From positions 43,327,255 to 43,391,254 of the forward strand of contig NC_135370.1 in NCBI RefSeq assembly GCF_049243985.1: DNA of 64,000 nt, read 5' to 3'. How positions within the stretch are numbered: position 1 is the stretch's first letter; each line of letters starts with the position of its first letter. Below are positions 21,836-32,600 of this stretch, piece after piece. The translations under genes and the position numbers were made by a program. Under the pieces are notes generated by a model. It had not been told where the DNA came from and ran no database searches. It was given only the letters and a program-made list of their open reading frames with translations. The stretch comes from Paroedura picta (Eukaryota; Chordata; Lepidosauria; Squamata; Gekkonidae).

Positions 21836-21981
21836 GGAAATCTCTGAGTACCTCTCTCCTTAGATTGCGCTGAGCAATCATTGGCCAGAAGGTCCAAATT
21901 TAAAGGAAAAGAATCCCCTAGCAGTCACCATCCTCCTGCAACAGCTTCTTCTGCCTGTGCTCTAGCTACATCTCTTTAAGG

Positions 21982-22091
21982 CAGGGGTAGTCAAACTGCG
22001 GCCCTCCAGATGTCCATGGACTATAATTCCCAGGGGCTCCTGGGAATTGTAGTCCATGGACATCTGGAGAGCCGCAGTTTGACTACCCCTG
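21982..22091. mobile_element. Palindromic hAT MITE, copy 3 (short centre)
   Basis: Perfect 8-bp duplication ctttaagg (21974-21981 and 22092-22099). The central loop is about 26 bp shorter than in copies 1 and 2, so its centre has been deleted. Confidence 0.92.
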
Positions 22092-22111
22092 CTTTAAGGC
22101 AAGGGCAATTT

Positions 22112-22358
22112 GTACAGCTTGGTGTAATGGTTAAGAGCAGCGGCTTCTAATGCATGAGCAGGATTTGATTCCCTGCTCCTCCACATGCTGGGTGACCTTG
22201 AGCTAGTCACAGTCCTGTTAGAAACTGTTCTCACAGAGCAGTTTCTCTCAGCCTCATCTACCTCACAAGCTGTGTTATGGGGAGAGGAAGGGAAGACAAT
22301 TATAAACCACTCTGAGACAGTGAAAAGCAGGGTATACAAAACAGCTCTTCTACTGGGA
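22112..22358 (+). mobile_element. tRNA-derived SINE with L2-like tail
   Basis: The head 'cttggtgtaatggttaagag' and B-box 'ggatttgattccc' are followed by 'tggggagaggaagg' and 'aagcagggtatacaaaac'. Older, diverged copy inserted just right of the MITE. Confidence 0.8.
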
Positions 22359-22359
22359 A

Positions 22360-22639
22360 GATGCCACTGGGAAACAGTGTCCCTCCCCCCACCCACCCAC
22401 CCAAATGTCCCCATGGCCTCATGGTGCTTCTGTGCCCTGTCTACACTTTCCCCATCTTCCATGCTATTGGTCTACAAATTGCTTTGCTGTGATGACCTTG
22501 GAAAAATTGCAGCTATACCAAGATAGTATCCATACGGAAAGGGAAATCCTGTATCTTCCCAGTCCCACCCATATCAGCATTATTTTCCCTGTTGCAATTT
22601 CCTGTGATGGCCACCCCCAAAACATTCCTCCCTTTTCTG
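22360..22639. other. Unassigned DNA
   Basis: Includes a short C/A-rich tract (22386-22403). Nothing recognised. Confidence 0.45.
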
Positions 22640-23183
22640 ATTGCACATTGCAAACCTCACATGACTTACTCATTAGTAAAAATTCCAAAGGCAGAGGCTT
22701 TTCCTGGCTGTCCTGGGTTCCAGGGGGCTGGCAGAAAGGGCATTTCTGGGCCTTCCACAGCCCCCCTTCAGATGGCACACAGAGGCTGTGCCAGGAGGTG
22801 GCTTGCTCCCCTCCCAAATTAAAAGAGTCCATGAGGCCAGGGCAACTTACTGGCAGCAGGGTATGCTCTAAAGCCAGCTCCTCTTCCACCCAGCAGACTT
22901 CTGAAACTGGCTTATAAGCGTTTCCTGGCTGAGAGCTCCTTCCTGATTGGGGCTAAACTATCCTGGCTGAGGGCCATGACTTACTCATGAGTAAACATTC
23001 CCGGGTAGAGGCTTTTCCTGACTGTCTGCATGCAATTTGGACTCATTGGCAGAGGGTGATTTGAACTGATTGGTCCTCATCGGCAGAGTGCTCCCTTCCT
23101 ATTGGTGGCTTACCCCAAGGGAGGGCCAATTAGGTAGGGAGTAAGTTCGCTTCATGTAAGTTCAACTTTATAATGTTTAGTGA
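22640..23183 (-). repeat. TCACTAAACAT repeat family, copy C (minus strand)
   Basis: On the minus strand it begins TA|TCACTAAACATTATAAAG at 23183 and continues with 'ctgattggccctccctt'-type units and 'attgcatgcagacag'. Then comes 'gtttactcatgagtaa', which matches the copy at 59474-59775. A second, diverged 'actcattagtaaa ... gcagaggcttttcctgg' block at 22665-22720 suggests internal duplication. Confidence 0.75.
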
Positions 23184-23710
23184 TAGAACTGTTAGTCCCA
23201 AACAATATATCACAAATATATCATTTCAAGACAGTTTTCATCTTTCCACTGAATTGGGAAAGTTTATCACCATATAAGAAGAAGTCCCCAAGGGATCAAA
23301 ATCATTTTACCTGAATGTAATTTCTTTCTTCGCTGTAGAATAACCTGGAGGGTGTGTTGTAATGAGGCTGGAGAAACCTGTTGGCATGAGGGAGGTGAAA
23401 AAGTGCATTAGCTTCAAGGCTATGCCACTGTGCAAGGAAGAAGCCAAATTCCATGGCCGGAATAAGGCTGATTTTGAGGGACCACATTTTAAAGAACCTT
23501 TTAATCCCTGGATGAGAGTGGATCTTACTGAAAAATACAGTGATTTGAATATATTAGTATTCGAATTCCATTACTACTGTCGCAATAAAACTTAATATCT
23601 ATATACAAAAAAACATGACCATACACCCTGACAAAATGCTGAAGGTTCTGAAGACTCCTATTGGTGGAATCTTCCCCACTCATAGCCAATTGCTGCTCTC
23701 GCTCAGGATT
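23184..23710. other. Unassigned DNA
   Basis: Open frames here are short and lack support. No repeat was recognised. Confidence 0.45.
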
Positions 23711-23732
23711 GCTCACACACACACACACACAC
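23711..23732. repeat. (CA)n microsatellite
   Basis: Eleven CA units. Confidence 0.95.
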
Positions 23733-23929
23733 ATACCCTTCCCTTCAGGCCTGCTGTGAAGGAAGCCTCTAACAGCCCCTGACTGAGGCAAGCAACATGT
23801 TTCCGAGAGCATTGCAGAGGAGTCTGAGGGCATGGGTATGCTTTCCTTTTGAAGGGGGAAAGCTTTCTCCTCCTGCCTAAACATTGGCTGACAGGGAGGC
23901 CACAGAAAAGCCCCATTTCAAAATACTGT

Positions 23930-24215
23930 GGCCGGCCTCGCTGCTGGAGGGGAGACACAGCTAAGTCATGTGCGTTTCTGCACCACTCTCTGAACATTTG
24001 AGGCCTACCATGCAAGGTTGTTGTGCACATGAAACTTGATACAGTTGCAGGGGCTATTTTGCCTCCTGTTTCATCTGTACAACAACCCTGTGTAGTAGAC
24101 CTCAAGTCTCTATAACAACCTGTGTGGGAGGATCAAATGTTTATTTCGCACAACAGCCCCGTCCACCCTTCAAAGCATCCATTATTGCCTGGAGAGCTGA
24201 TCTTTATAGTCTGGA
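23930..24215 (+). repeat. Unclassified dispersed repeat, copy 1 (~285 bp)
   Basis: It aligns over its whole length with 48775-49065. Shared blocks include 'gaacatttgaggcctacca', 'aaggttgttgtgca', 'caacctgtgtggga', 'caaatgtttatt' and 'aaagcatccattattgcct'. Both copies are on the plus strand. No coding frame, tRNA head or terminal repeat is evident. Confidence 0.8.
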
Positions 24216-24241
24216 TATGAAATTGGAAAATGACTCTACAA

Positions 24242-24379
24242 CAGGGGTAGTCAAACTGCAGCCCTCCAGATGTCCATGAACTACAATTCCCATGAGCCCC
24301 CTGCCAGCATTTGCTGGCAGGGGGCTCATGGGAATTGTAGTCCATGGACATCTGGAGGGCCGCAGTTTGACTACCCCTG
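24242..24379. mobile_element. Palindromic hAT MITE, copy 4
   Basis: Perfect 8-bp duplication ctctacaa (24234-24241 and 24380-24387). Arms almost perfectly complementary, so it is relatively young. Confidence 0.93.
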
Positions 24380-24387
24380 CTCTACAA

Positions 24388-25089
24388 CCTCATATCTGAC
24401 ACAAGACAGTTATTCTTTGCATATGACAGAGCCTATTGCTTAGTTGGTATAAATTCTGCACATGGGTTTCTGTTTCAGGCGTGAAACCAAAGATTCCACC
24501 GTGGTATATTAATGGTATGTTAAAAAAAACAGTGTTTTTGTTTTTCATACTCTAGACCAGTTTGATTTTAACAGATGTTCATAAGAGCAGTCCAAAAGCA
24601 TATCACTAGTCAATTTGGTAGCTACAAGTTTTACTTGGATTATCAAAGTATTTTAGAATATCACTTCAAAATAAAATTGTAGAGAAAATCTTGACACTGC
24701 AGTTACATAGAATCATAGATAACACTTTTTACCACTAGAGGGCACATCATTATCCACCACAAGCCCTATATGATTTTTTTGGAAAACGTTTAGAATTACT
24801 TTGCCAAGCAGGGATGAACAGGAAAGAGCTCTTGAAGAATGAGAGGGGAAGGGCTGATTCTGACAACCATTTTTCTCATGATGGTCACTTGAGATTTTCT
24901 TAATCTGTGTTACCGAATGGTTGCATTTTATCCCCAATGAAGTGATCATCTATATTAAGAGAACTGTAACTTTGCATTTTTTTCATGTAGCTATTCTTAA
25001 ATGTGGCATATGAACTGATAAACTGATCCTGAGTCAAACTTCAGGTCCTTTATCTCTGTGCTAATCTTCTGTCTGTGCTTATCAATAAC
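24388..25089. other. Unassigned DNA
   Basis: No gene or repeat recognised. Confidence 0.45.
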
Positions 25090-25400
25090 TAGCGGACAAT
25101 AGGTTCTCTTGGTGGAAGACCTCAACAAGACGCTGACTTTGGGATGTGGAAGCCTCCACTACATAACCATTGCGGAATTATTGAAATGACATACATATAC
25201 AGAGGTTTACAAGACATTAATTTGAAATAAGGAGAGAGCTACTGAGGAAAGTGGCTGAAAACGAGTGTAAATCTGGACCTTGTTCTAGCTCCTTGACTTT
25301 TACAATTTAAGAATAAAGATTTGGGTTACATGTTCAGACATCTACATGAGCCTTTTCAGTTTGTTTCTTCTCAAGACTGATAGGTCTTCATTTTTTGGTC
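25090..25400 (+). mobile_element. Penelope-like retroelement 3' tail (tentative)
   Basis: It contains ctgagga (25242-25248), eight bases, then gaaa (25257-25260), and later 'aagaataaagatttgg' followed by 'cttttcagtttgtttctt'. A hammerhead-type core followed by an A-rich tail is known in Penelope-like elements. There is no coding sequence here. Confidence 0.4.
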
Positions 25401-25725
25401 ATTTAAACCTAGCAGTTTGACTGGTATGCCCATCAGTTCTTAAATGTTAATGGCCAGCAGCCATTTAAGCCCTCTCATTCTCTTCTCCATCTTCCAGATG
25501 GGGGAAACAGAAAGGGAGCACTGGAATGTCTTGCAGCCAGTTCAGCCTTACAGGCTGCAAGCCATTCCAGCAATCCTTTTCATTTCACTCCATTTGGAAG
25601 GAGGAAAGGGATCCCTGAAACGACTGCTGGCCATTTAAACTTAGCAGCTTGATGAGTCCACCCATCTGCTGTTAAGATTAAATGAGGGCAGCCATTTAAA
25701 TACTTCCTTTCATTTCCCCCCTTCC
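25400..25725. repeat. Diverged 232-bp tandem duplication
   Basis: 'catttaaacctagcagtttga' at 25400 recurs as 'catttaaacttagcagcttga' at 25632. Parallel blocks 'gcccatcagttcttaa / acccatctgctgttaa' and 'cagccatttaa' follow in both. Each unit contains purine-rich 'ggaggaaaggga'-type sequence. Confidence 0.65.
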
Positions 25726-26270
25726 AATGAGAAGGAAGCAAAAGGCATTGCTTTCTCTCCACAGGAGCAGCTATAAGCTGTCCTCTGCACAGGGCCTGCT
25801 TCAAATGTGCCCCCCCAGCATACCCCAAACCATCCTGCAGGGAGAGTTCTCTCTGCAGGCTCAGCTGTTTGGTGGGCTGTGCTGCAGAGGCATTTAAATT
25901 TATATTGGTCCATTTAAATGCCTCAGAGATGAAAACATTCTGCTTTCCAAAATATTTTCTGGATTCCAGTATTGATATTTCCTGAGTCCATTATACCCAG
26001 CCCCCCCAAAATACCATGGGTGGGTGTTTGATTTTGCACATGCCAACTGATAACCAGCTTGGCAGCTTTAGGTGAGGGAACAGCCAGTAGGTGGCAGTCT
26101 GTAGCCAGCCATAGCTGGTCCACATATAGGGACATATAAGGGTTCTAGAGTATGAAGCGTTTTTAAGGCCATAATCAGCACCTTAAATAGAACTCAGAAA
26201 CAAATTGGCAAGTCATGTAATTTTTTTAGCATAGGCAAGACATATTCCCATTGCCTAGCTCTGACATGGA
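25726..26270. other. Unassigned DNA
   Basis: 'catttaaatttatattgg' near 25890 may be the border of the duplicated block. Nothing else was recognised. Confidence 0.4.
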
Positions 26271-26271
26271 G

Positions 26272-26294
26272 TCAATTTGGTATAGTGGTTAGAG
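26272..26294 (+). mobile_element. tRNA-derived SINE head fragment
   Basis: 'caatttggtatagtggttag' is the 5' end of the L2-tailed SINE family. The body is missing, replaced by the adjacent element. Confidence 0.55.
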
Positions 26295-26430
26295 CAGCCT
26301 TTTGAAACCTTTTGACCATGGAGTAACCCCTGAAATATTCTTCAGGGTTCAAGTAACCACTGAAGTAAAATCAGTTGGCTATGCCTCCCTGCCAGGCCAC
26401 CAGACGTCACATTAGTGGCATCACTAATAA
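26295..26430 (+). mobile_element. hAT-like element (CAGCCTTTCTCAACC type), fragment
   Basis: It starts 'cagccttttgaaacctttt' and shares 'aacccctgaaatattcttca' with 32379-32405. The right end is not defined. Confidence 0.55.
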
Positions 26431-26848
26431 AATAAAATGCTTGTTAAATAAGAAGTTAGCTTCATTTTTGTGTGCACAGTACTTTGCCTGAACAAAACAA
26501 GGAAGCATTCATTTCAACTATCATGCAAAGCAACAATTCTCCTCAGGGGAAATTATCTGTGTAATTTGGAGATCACTTGTAACTTTGAGAGATCTCCAGG
26601 CAGAATATCTGAATCCCTTTGCTTACAACAGCCTTCCTCCAGACAGTTTATGCTGGCAGGGCTCTGAGAATAAATTCTGAGAGGGGAGAAATGGGATGAG
26701 GCAACTGGGGGGAGACAGAAGTGCAGCATATTCACCTCTTCCCTCCTGCTCCTTTTCCATTGGGTGTGAATTCAACGAGGCCACCGCAGACTAGTCAGAT
26801 AATCAGAAAGGCACTCTGTCCCCCCTGACTCCTCTCTGGGTTTATTAA
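26431..26848. other. Unassigned DNA
   Basis: 'agatctccaggcagaat' near 26590 may be a scrap of the 'ggcaaccct' MITE family. Nothing else was recognised. Confidence 0.4.
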
Positions 26849-26870
26849 AATGTGTGTGTGTGTGTGTGTG
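26849..26870. repeat. (TG)n microsatellite
   Basis: Ten or eleven TG units directly before the BovB fragment. Confidence 0.95.
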
Positions 26871-26879
26871 ATAAAAATT

Positions 26880-27119
26880 AACTCAAATACTTTGGCCACC
26901 TCATGAGAAGGAAGGACTCCCTGGAGAAGAGCCTAATGGTGGGAGCGATTGAGGGCAAAAGAAGAAGGGGACGACAGAGAATGAGGTGGCTGGATGGAGT
27001 CACTGAAGCAGTCGGTGCAAACTTAAATGGACTCCGGGGAACGGTAGAGGACAGGAAGGCCTGGAGGATCATTGTCCATGGGGTCACGATGGGTCGGACA
27101 TGACTTCGCAACTAACAAT
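26880..27119 (+). mobile_element. BovB (RTE-clade) LINE, 3' fragment
   Basis: The plus-strand frame (26903-27103) reads MRRKDSLEKSLMVGAIEGKR then RGRQRMRWLDGVTEAVG and AWRIIVHGVTMGRT. It is almost identical in protein to the fragment at 4675-4934, so both belong to one subfamily. It ends at 'cttcgcaactaacaatgaca'. Confidence 0.9.
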
Positions 27120-29060
27120 GACATGTTACCATAATACTCAGTATAATGCTAACCAAAGAACAGTGAGTTTTCCTGCTAAACAATTTAAAAATTAGAGCAT
27201 GTTTCACTTCACTGCACCCTTCTCTTAAGGTAATTGGTGGCTATCACTGTTATAAATAGTGCAGTCTTAAGTAGAATTATACTCTTATGTCAATTCAAAT
27301 TAATGCCTTAGAATGGTACCATTCTTCTTAGCATTGCACTGAAACTATGCAGACTGTGATATAACAATCGGATTTCCATAAATGCCTGCATAGGACCTTT
27401 CTATGCTTTGTCAAAGTAAAGGGAACATCAGAGCATTGACAGTAAGAGAAAAGGGGGGAAATAAATAAAACAATGGCACCCCAAGGTCTACACCAAATTA
27501 CAAGGTCATATTTTCCATTACACTCGGTATAACTCTGGCTTTGTTTAATGCAGTGTAGATGCATTATTTATTGCAAAGCCACTTTCAGTTTGCTTGAAAA
27601 ACCTGGCAAAATGTTCTTCATAAATATGTACTATATTTTCTGAAAATGGATTATTTTCATATTGGGGAAACAAGATATCTGGCAAGAGGCCATGTAACTC
27701 TTCAAATATAAGCTATTACACAGCAGAAATATATATTATACAGCATATATATCAAGGACTATTTTTTTTAAAGGGGAGGCAGAGTGCTGCAGCAAGAAGT
27801 AAGATAAGTAAAAGGCCGGGCTGGTGTTCGCATGGTAGTAGGCTAATCCCCGCTTCTGCATGATGTCACCACTGGCCTGGTCCCCTCCCAGCCCTGGTCC
27901 GCTTTAGGGCCTCTGATGCTCCGTGGCAAGGGAATGCTGATTTTTTTTTTTTTGGCTTCCTTTTCCTGCTGCAGGTGCCATCGGTGCCCATGATTCTCCC
28001 TGACCTACAGTGTCTCAGCAGGGACAAAAAATGCCTCAGCCAGCTCCACTGCGCTTGACGGTGCAGTGGTGCTGAGTGAGGCATTTCTTTTGTTTGCAGG
28101 AAGATAGGATTGCATTGGCATGTTTCTTCCTGCAAAGAACCTCCCCCCCCCCCCATGGCAGAACTTTTCTGCCCTGGTTACACCCGTGGAGACACAGTAA
28201 TCCGGGGCAGACAGGGTACAAGGTCTCCCGTTGGGACCCAGGAAGTGGCACTGTGTATAATCAGTCATAATTCCACTTTTGCAGTTTGAGATCCAACCCA
28301 CCTGAGTTCAAAGCCTGGATAAGGAGAAATATTCTGGTCTGGAACCAGAAGGAGGCACCAGGTGGGCCTCAAAGTGGAGGCCAGTTTGAAGGAAAGGAGT
28401 TGTTACTGAAAAACCTTATATAGTTACCACCCACCTCACCTCTGCAAGAAGTGATACAGAGCGCAGGAATTTTAACAGCCTAACTGTAAGTCAGTACATA
28501 AATATTGAGACAGGGCACTCTGACATGCCAAAAATTATGTTATACTGCTTCTGGGGTAATTCTGTATCATTGTTGACAGAAAGATATGCTGCCGTAACTG
28601 TTTTGGCCTGAGACAAAAACTGCTGATACAAAAAGTTTTATAAAATTTCTAGGTAGAAATATATGAATACAAAATATACCTGTTTGTGAAGAGATAAAAC
28701 CACATGCTTCTATGCCATAATGATTATGTATTTCATACTTAAATCCCTGTCCTGTCCCTTCCTAGTTCTGGTATAACTTTGGGAAGTCATCTGTCCATCT
28801 CCAGAAAAATTTGAAATATTTTAGCTATGGGAAATGACAACCAAAATTCTTTTTTCAGAACAGTTATCTTAGCTTCACTCAATCTGCTTATAAGGAAGTA
28901 TCTTAAGTATTAAGATTATGGGTTTTTTTCCCCAAAATCTGCCACCTATATTAATGAACAGCACCAGAAGTTTAAAAAAATAAGAACCAAAGTGAGATTA
29001 TGATACAGTTCAGTAAACTATAATGAACTTCTAATATACTCTACAAGAATTCCCAATATA
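27120..29060. other. Unassigned DNA
   Basis: Nearly 2 kb without recognised repeats or genes. A GC-richer patch at 27820-28300 contains poly-T and poly-C runs and overlapping short frames on both strands without domains. The right part (28480-28980) is AT-rich. Confidence 0.45.
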
Positions 29061-29068
29061 CTCTACAG

Positions 29069-29206
29069 CAGGGGTAGTCAAACTGCGGCCCTCCAGATGT
29101 CCATGGACTACAATTCCCAGGAGCCCCCTGCCAGCGAATGCTGGCAGGGGGCTCCTGGGAATTGTAGTCCATGGACATCTGGAGGGCCGCAGTTTGACTA
29201 CCCCTG
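29069..29206. mobile_element. Palindromic hAT MITE, copy 5
   Basis: Perfect 8-bp duplication ctctacag (29061-29068 and 29207-29214). Complete palindrome. A near copy of the target (tactctacaa, 29037-29046) lies just upstream in host DNA. Confidence 0.93.
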
Positions 29207-29214
29207 CTCTACAG

Positions 29215-29432
29215 TGATACGATTAATTTAGACTAATAGGCTGGTAAATTAACTGGAACTCCACATGTACTCCACTTTTCTACCAAAGCTGTACTTCCCA
29301 ATAATTATTGCCTGTAATCAATAACATTTTGAACAATATATGAGACATAAATCAATGTAATTATAAATTGTGAAATAATTGTGAAAATCTTTACATAGTA
29401 AATTTAGGATTTTTTACAATCACTAAATATTA
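29215..29432. other. Unassigned AT-rich DNA
   Basis: Nothing recognised. Confidence 0.4.
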
Positions 29433-29850
29433 TCACTAAACATTATAAAGTTGAATTGCATGCAGACAACTTATTTCCAACCTCATTGGCCCTCTCTGAG
29501 GGTGTGCCTCTAATAATAACCGAGCACTCTGCCAATGAGGGCAAATCAGTTCCAATTGCATGCAGACAAATCACAACCTACCTGATAGGCTCTCCCTGGG
29601 GATGTGCTGCTTATAGGGAGAAAGCACTCTGCCAATGAGGGCCAATTGGCTCAAATTGCATGCAGACAACTCACTTCCTACCTGATTGACCCTTCCTGGC
29701 ATATGCTGTCAATAGGGAGAGCATTGTGCCAATGAGGGCCACTCAGTTCAAATTGTGTGCGGACAACTCACTAGCTACCTGATTGGCCCTCCCTGGGGGT
29801 GTGCCACCAACAGGGAGAATGCATTCTTCTAATGAGGGCCAATTATGGGG
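29433..29850 (+). repeat. TCACTAAACAT repeat family, copy A, with four ~100-bp units
   Basis: It begins TA|TCACTAAACATTATAAAG. 'attgcatgcagaca' recurs at 29455, 29555 and 29655, with a variant at 29752: spacings of 100, 100 and 97 bp. Each unit contains 'gattggccctccctgg' and 'gccaatgagggcca'. It shares its left edge with 23183 (minus) and 59474. The TC start after A would suit a Helitron 5' end, but no 3' end was identified. Confidence 0.85.
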
Positions 29851-30094
29851 CTTATCTGTCCTCTTCTTCCTCTTCCTGCTGCTTGGAAGGTAGGATAGGT
29901 GCTGGCCTCTCTGAAAGACCCTGCTGCTGGTCCCATCCTCAGCCTTTTCTCGCCCTCCATCTCCCCCAGGCAAAGAAGGGAAGCTAGCTGCTTCCTTTGC
30001 CTCCTGTGTTGGTCTCAGGTTCCAGCTCTCTGCTGGAATGAAGCACAGATGATCTGCCAGGAAGGCAGAGAGAATTGGTATTTCAAAAATGGAA
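29851..30094. other. Unassigned DNA
   Basis: Pyrimidine-rich stretch at 29858-29880. It may be part of the preceding repeat; not resolved. Confidence 0.35.
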
Positions 30095-30581
30095 TGCCAA
30101 GGGTCAGACATAATACAATGAATGTCTTCACTCAGTCCAGTGAGTCAAAGGTTTGTTTAGCAGTCCAAGGGCATCAGCAGAAGGAGCAGTTCCACAACCC
30201 AGACTTCTAAGCCTCAAGTTAATGTATGCTGTCAACAGCCTCTCAGTCCTCACTCTGTGATGACTCACAGTCTTCTGGAGTCAGCAGCTGTCTTGCTAAC
30301 ATGGTATGGTGCCTTTTAGACTGATTCAGGTGAATCAGGTGGGCTGACAAGGCAGGGAGATGATTGTTGAATACCTGGCTGGGCTAAGCTCTCATCCAGC
30401 TGAATAATTTAAGCTCTGGTTTATCTGCAGCTCTATTCCCTGCTGCTGGTCAGAGCTCTCTAGCTTTTGAATATCTGGCTGGGCTAAGTGCTCATCCAAC
30501 TGAGGCTCAACTAAAGCTGGGAGCTCCTGGCAAAGCTTTTCCTCTGAGGAGGCCTTCCTAACAGGACCTGGGCTTATAACA
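30095..30581 (-). mobile_element. Possible solo LTR (LTR-retrotransposon fossil)
   Basis: On the minus strand the block starts TGTTATAAGCCCAGG and ends GGCA, the TG...CA form of long terminal repeats. It holds two similar 'ctggctgggctaag' sub-blocks about 110 bp apart. No coding sequence and no matching target duplication are seen. Family (gypsy-like?) and age are uncertain; it appears old. Confidence 0.3.
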
Positions 30582-30583
30582 CC

Positions 30584-31058
30584 TCCCCATGGCCCTGCAG
30601 CTGGCCATCAGAGCACTCATTTCTTTCTCTCACCTTCCCTCTCCTCAGAAGGGCTGGGGGGATCCAGCACCCTTCCCCACCAGCCTGGTCCTTGGGAGAT
30701 GTGGGGGGATGGGAAGGAGGCAGCTCCCCTACCACCTTTCCTGCCTGACTTGGCCTTTGGGAGACCTGGGGTAGGTGGGAAGAAGGAAGCCCACCCACCT
30801 CCCACAGCCTTCCCTATGCAGGCTGGCCTCTGGGAGATGTGAGAGAGTGGGAAGGTGGCAGCCCACCTCTCCATGGCCTGCCCAGCCTGGCCTTTGGAAG
30901 ACGTGGGGTTTTGATAGGAATGTGGGGACAGGAGGGACCTGTATAGACACTGTTGTATGGGAGTCAACAGTACTCCACCAAAGCCAAAATGGCCAATGAT
31001 GGGACTGGAGTGGGTGTTCCAGGGGTTTCTCAATGGTAAAAAAAGTTGAGAAAGGCTG
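30584..31058 (-). mobile_element. hAT-like element (CAGCCTTTCTCAAC ends), minus strand
   Basis: The right end reverse-complements to CAGCCTTTCTCAACTTTTTT, followed inside by 'accattgagaaacccctgg', as in 32360-32600. The host 8-mer on the right is tcctatgg. The left edge near 30590 is approximate and its target copy is not clear. The interior is largely a minisatellite. Confidence 0.6.
30650..30912. repeat. Minisatellite, about four ~65-73-bp units
   Basis: 'gggagatgtgggg'-type blocks recur at 30694, 30759, 30832 and about 30896, each preceded by 'gcctggcctttg'-like sequence and followed by 'gggaaggaggcag'-like sequence. Confidence 0.75.
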
Positions 31059-31104
31059 TCCTATGGCATTTGCATGGTTTTTGTAACATGCATTCAATTG
31101 TCAG

Positions 31105-31262
31105 AAGCTTTCACGGCTGGAATTATCTGTCTGTCTGTTGTGGGTTTTCTGGGCTGTATGGCCATAGTCTGGTAGTTTTAGTTCCTGGTGTTTCAGCAGT
31201 TATGTCAGGAACTGAAACTTCCAGACCACATCCACACAGCTCGGAAAACCCACAACAACCAA
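31105..31262. mobile_element. Fold-back Penelope-type end
   Basis: The arms 31137-31189 ('tgttgtgggttttctgggct ... gttttagttcctg') and 31207-31262 ('caggaactgaaactt ... ggaaaacccacaacaacca') are reverse complements. The sequence resembles the squamate Penelope-type terminus known to me. No protein is encoded. Confidence 0.55.
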
Positions 31263-31679
31263 TGTAACATGCAGTTTGGGCTTTACTTGCAAAAAGTCAA
31301 GAGACAGATGCTCTACCACAATTCTTGTTCAATTAATTTTCTGTAGGCTCTGTTTTTTTTTACAAAACATATTTTCCTGTGGCAGGTAAAGGGTAGGAAA
31401 AGAAAGGGAACAGAATTCTGAGGCAGCTGCATGGTGTACCTACGTATTTGTTATCTTTATTACTACAATATAGTGATACACGTCAGGTACATCTGCAGGT
31501 ACATGGGTCCTTTTCTTAAAATGTTCAATCCCATAAATCTGGTCTCTGCTCTGTTTTTAATCCATAATGTCCACAATCAGATAGAGTGACATATACTTGG
31601 TTTACGGTGTTGGTAGTGTGTAAGCTGCATACCCCTAAAGGCAATGTTCCCCTTAATTTTCCCCCGCTACTGAGTGAAG
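31263..31679. other. Unassigned DNA
   Basis: Nothing recognised. Confidence 0.4.
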
Positions 31680-32050
31680 CAGTTCATATTTTGAACAGAA
31701 TATAACTACTGTAATCTTAAAATATCAACAGAAAAACAAAGAACCTTTCCAAGGCAATATTCTTGTGATAATATGTCTATTCAATGCCAATACAATTTAT
31801 GTTATAAATATTAAAATAGTTTCTGTTTTCAATGACTTCTTCAGTGGTTGAGTCTTCCAATGTAAGTTCGTTATAACAATAGTGGGAAAATCCTACCGCC
31901 TTTCCTTATATTAGTGTTTTAATATCAATAGGCTATTGGCTCAAAGGTAACGGGGAATGTTAGTCAAAGACCATCTAGAAACCGTTAAGGTTGATTCTTC
32001 ATATTTATAAAGGAAATTGAATTGGGATTGAATAGACATATTATCAACAG
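31680..32050. mobile_element. Inverted-repeat Penelope-like remnant (tentative)
   Basis: 'gataatatgtctattcaatg' near 31768-31787 pairs with 'gattgaatagacatattatc' near 32027-32046, with flanking homology of about 60 bp per arm. On the minus strand the spacer has ctgaaga-7 nt-gaaa (31844-31827), the hammerhead-type core order. Opposed copies of a tail fit Penelope-like insertions. Confidence 0.4.
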
Positions 32051-32359
32051 AGAATGAGGTGGCAGATGAAGATAAAGAACAAATGTATTTCATAGAAAAA
32101 ACACCATTTTACAAGGTAAATGTCTTGTGTGGAATACTTCTGCTTATAAACAGAAACTCAACTTCTTCCCAGCAGTTACAAACTTTCCAAATGGCAGTTA
32201 TGATTTATAACTGAGCCTCAGTTAACAAAAATAAACATTGACGTAACATTTGGTTCCCCTTCCTCCAGACAATTTACCTCAGCTTATGAGGTTTCAGTGT
32301 ACATTTCTTTAACTTATACTCTGCCCTGCACCCTCGTGGAGGCTCAAAATGGATTACAT
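32051..32359. other. Unassigned DNA
   Basis: Nothing recognised. Confidence 0.4.
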
Positions 32360-32600
32360 CAGCCTCAACCTTTTTGCTATTGAGAAACCCCTGAAATATT
32401 CTTCAGGCTTCAAGAAACCCCGGAAGTAGTGTGATCCTGCAGAATATGGCTGGGAAGCATAGCTGTGGATATACCCACCTGGGCCTCCTCTCCTTCCCAC
32501 CCCCTCCGGACCCATCGTTGGCCTCTTTTTTGGGGGGCGGGGGGCAACATGAACATCTATGGTTATATCACCTAAAATGTTTAACAAGTATATATACGTA
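32360..32600 (+). mobile_element. hAT-like element (CAGCCTTTCTCAAC type)
   Basis: 'cagcctcaacctttttgcta' then 'gagaaacccctgaaatatt' and 'cttcaggcttcaagaaaccc', shared with 26295 and the minus-strand copy at 30584-31058. The right boundary is not resolved. Confidence 0.65.

Noticed and set aside
29455-29847. A CRISPR array (regular ~100-bp periodicity)
   Set aside because: Whole units are similar with no unique spacers between short repeats, and the DNA is vertebrate.
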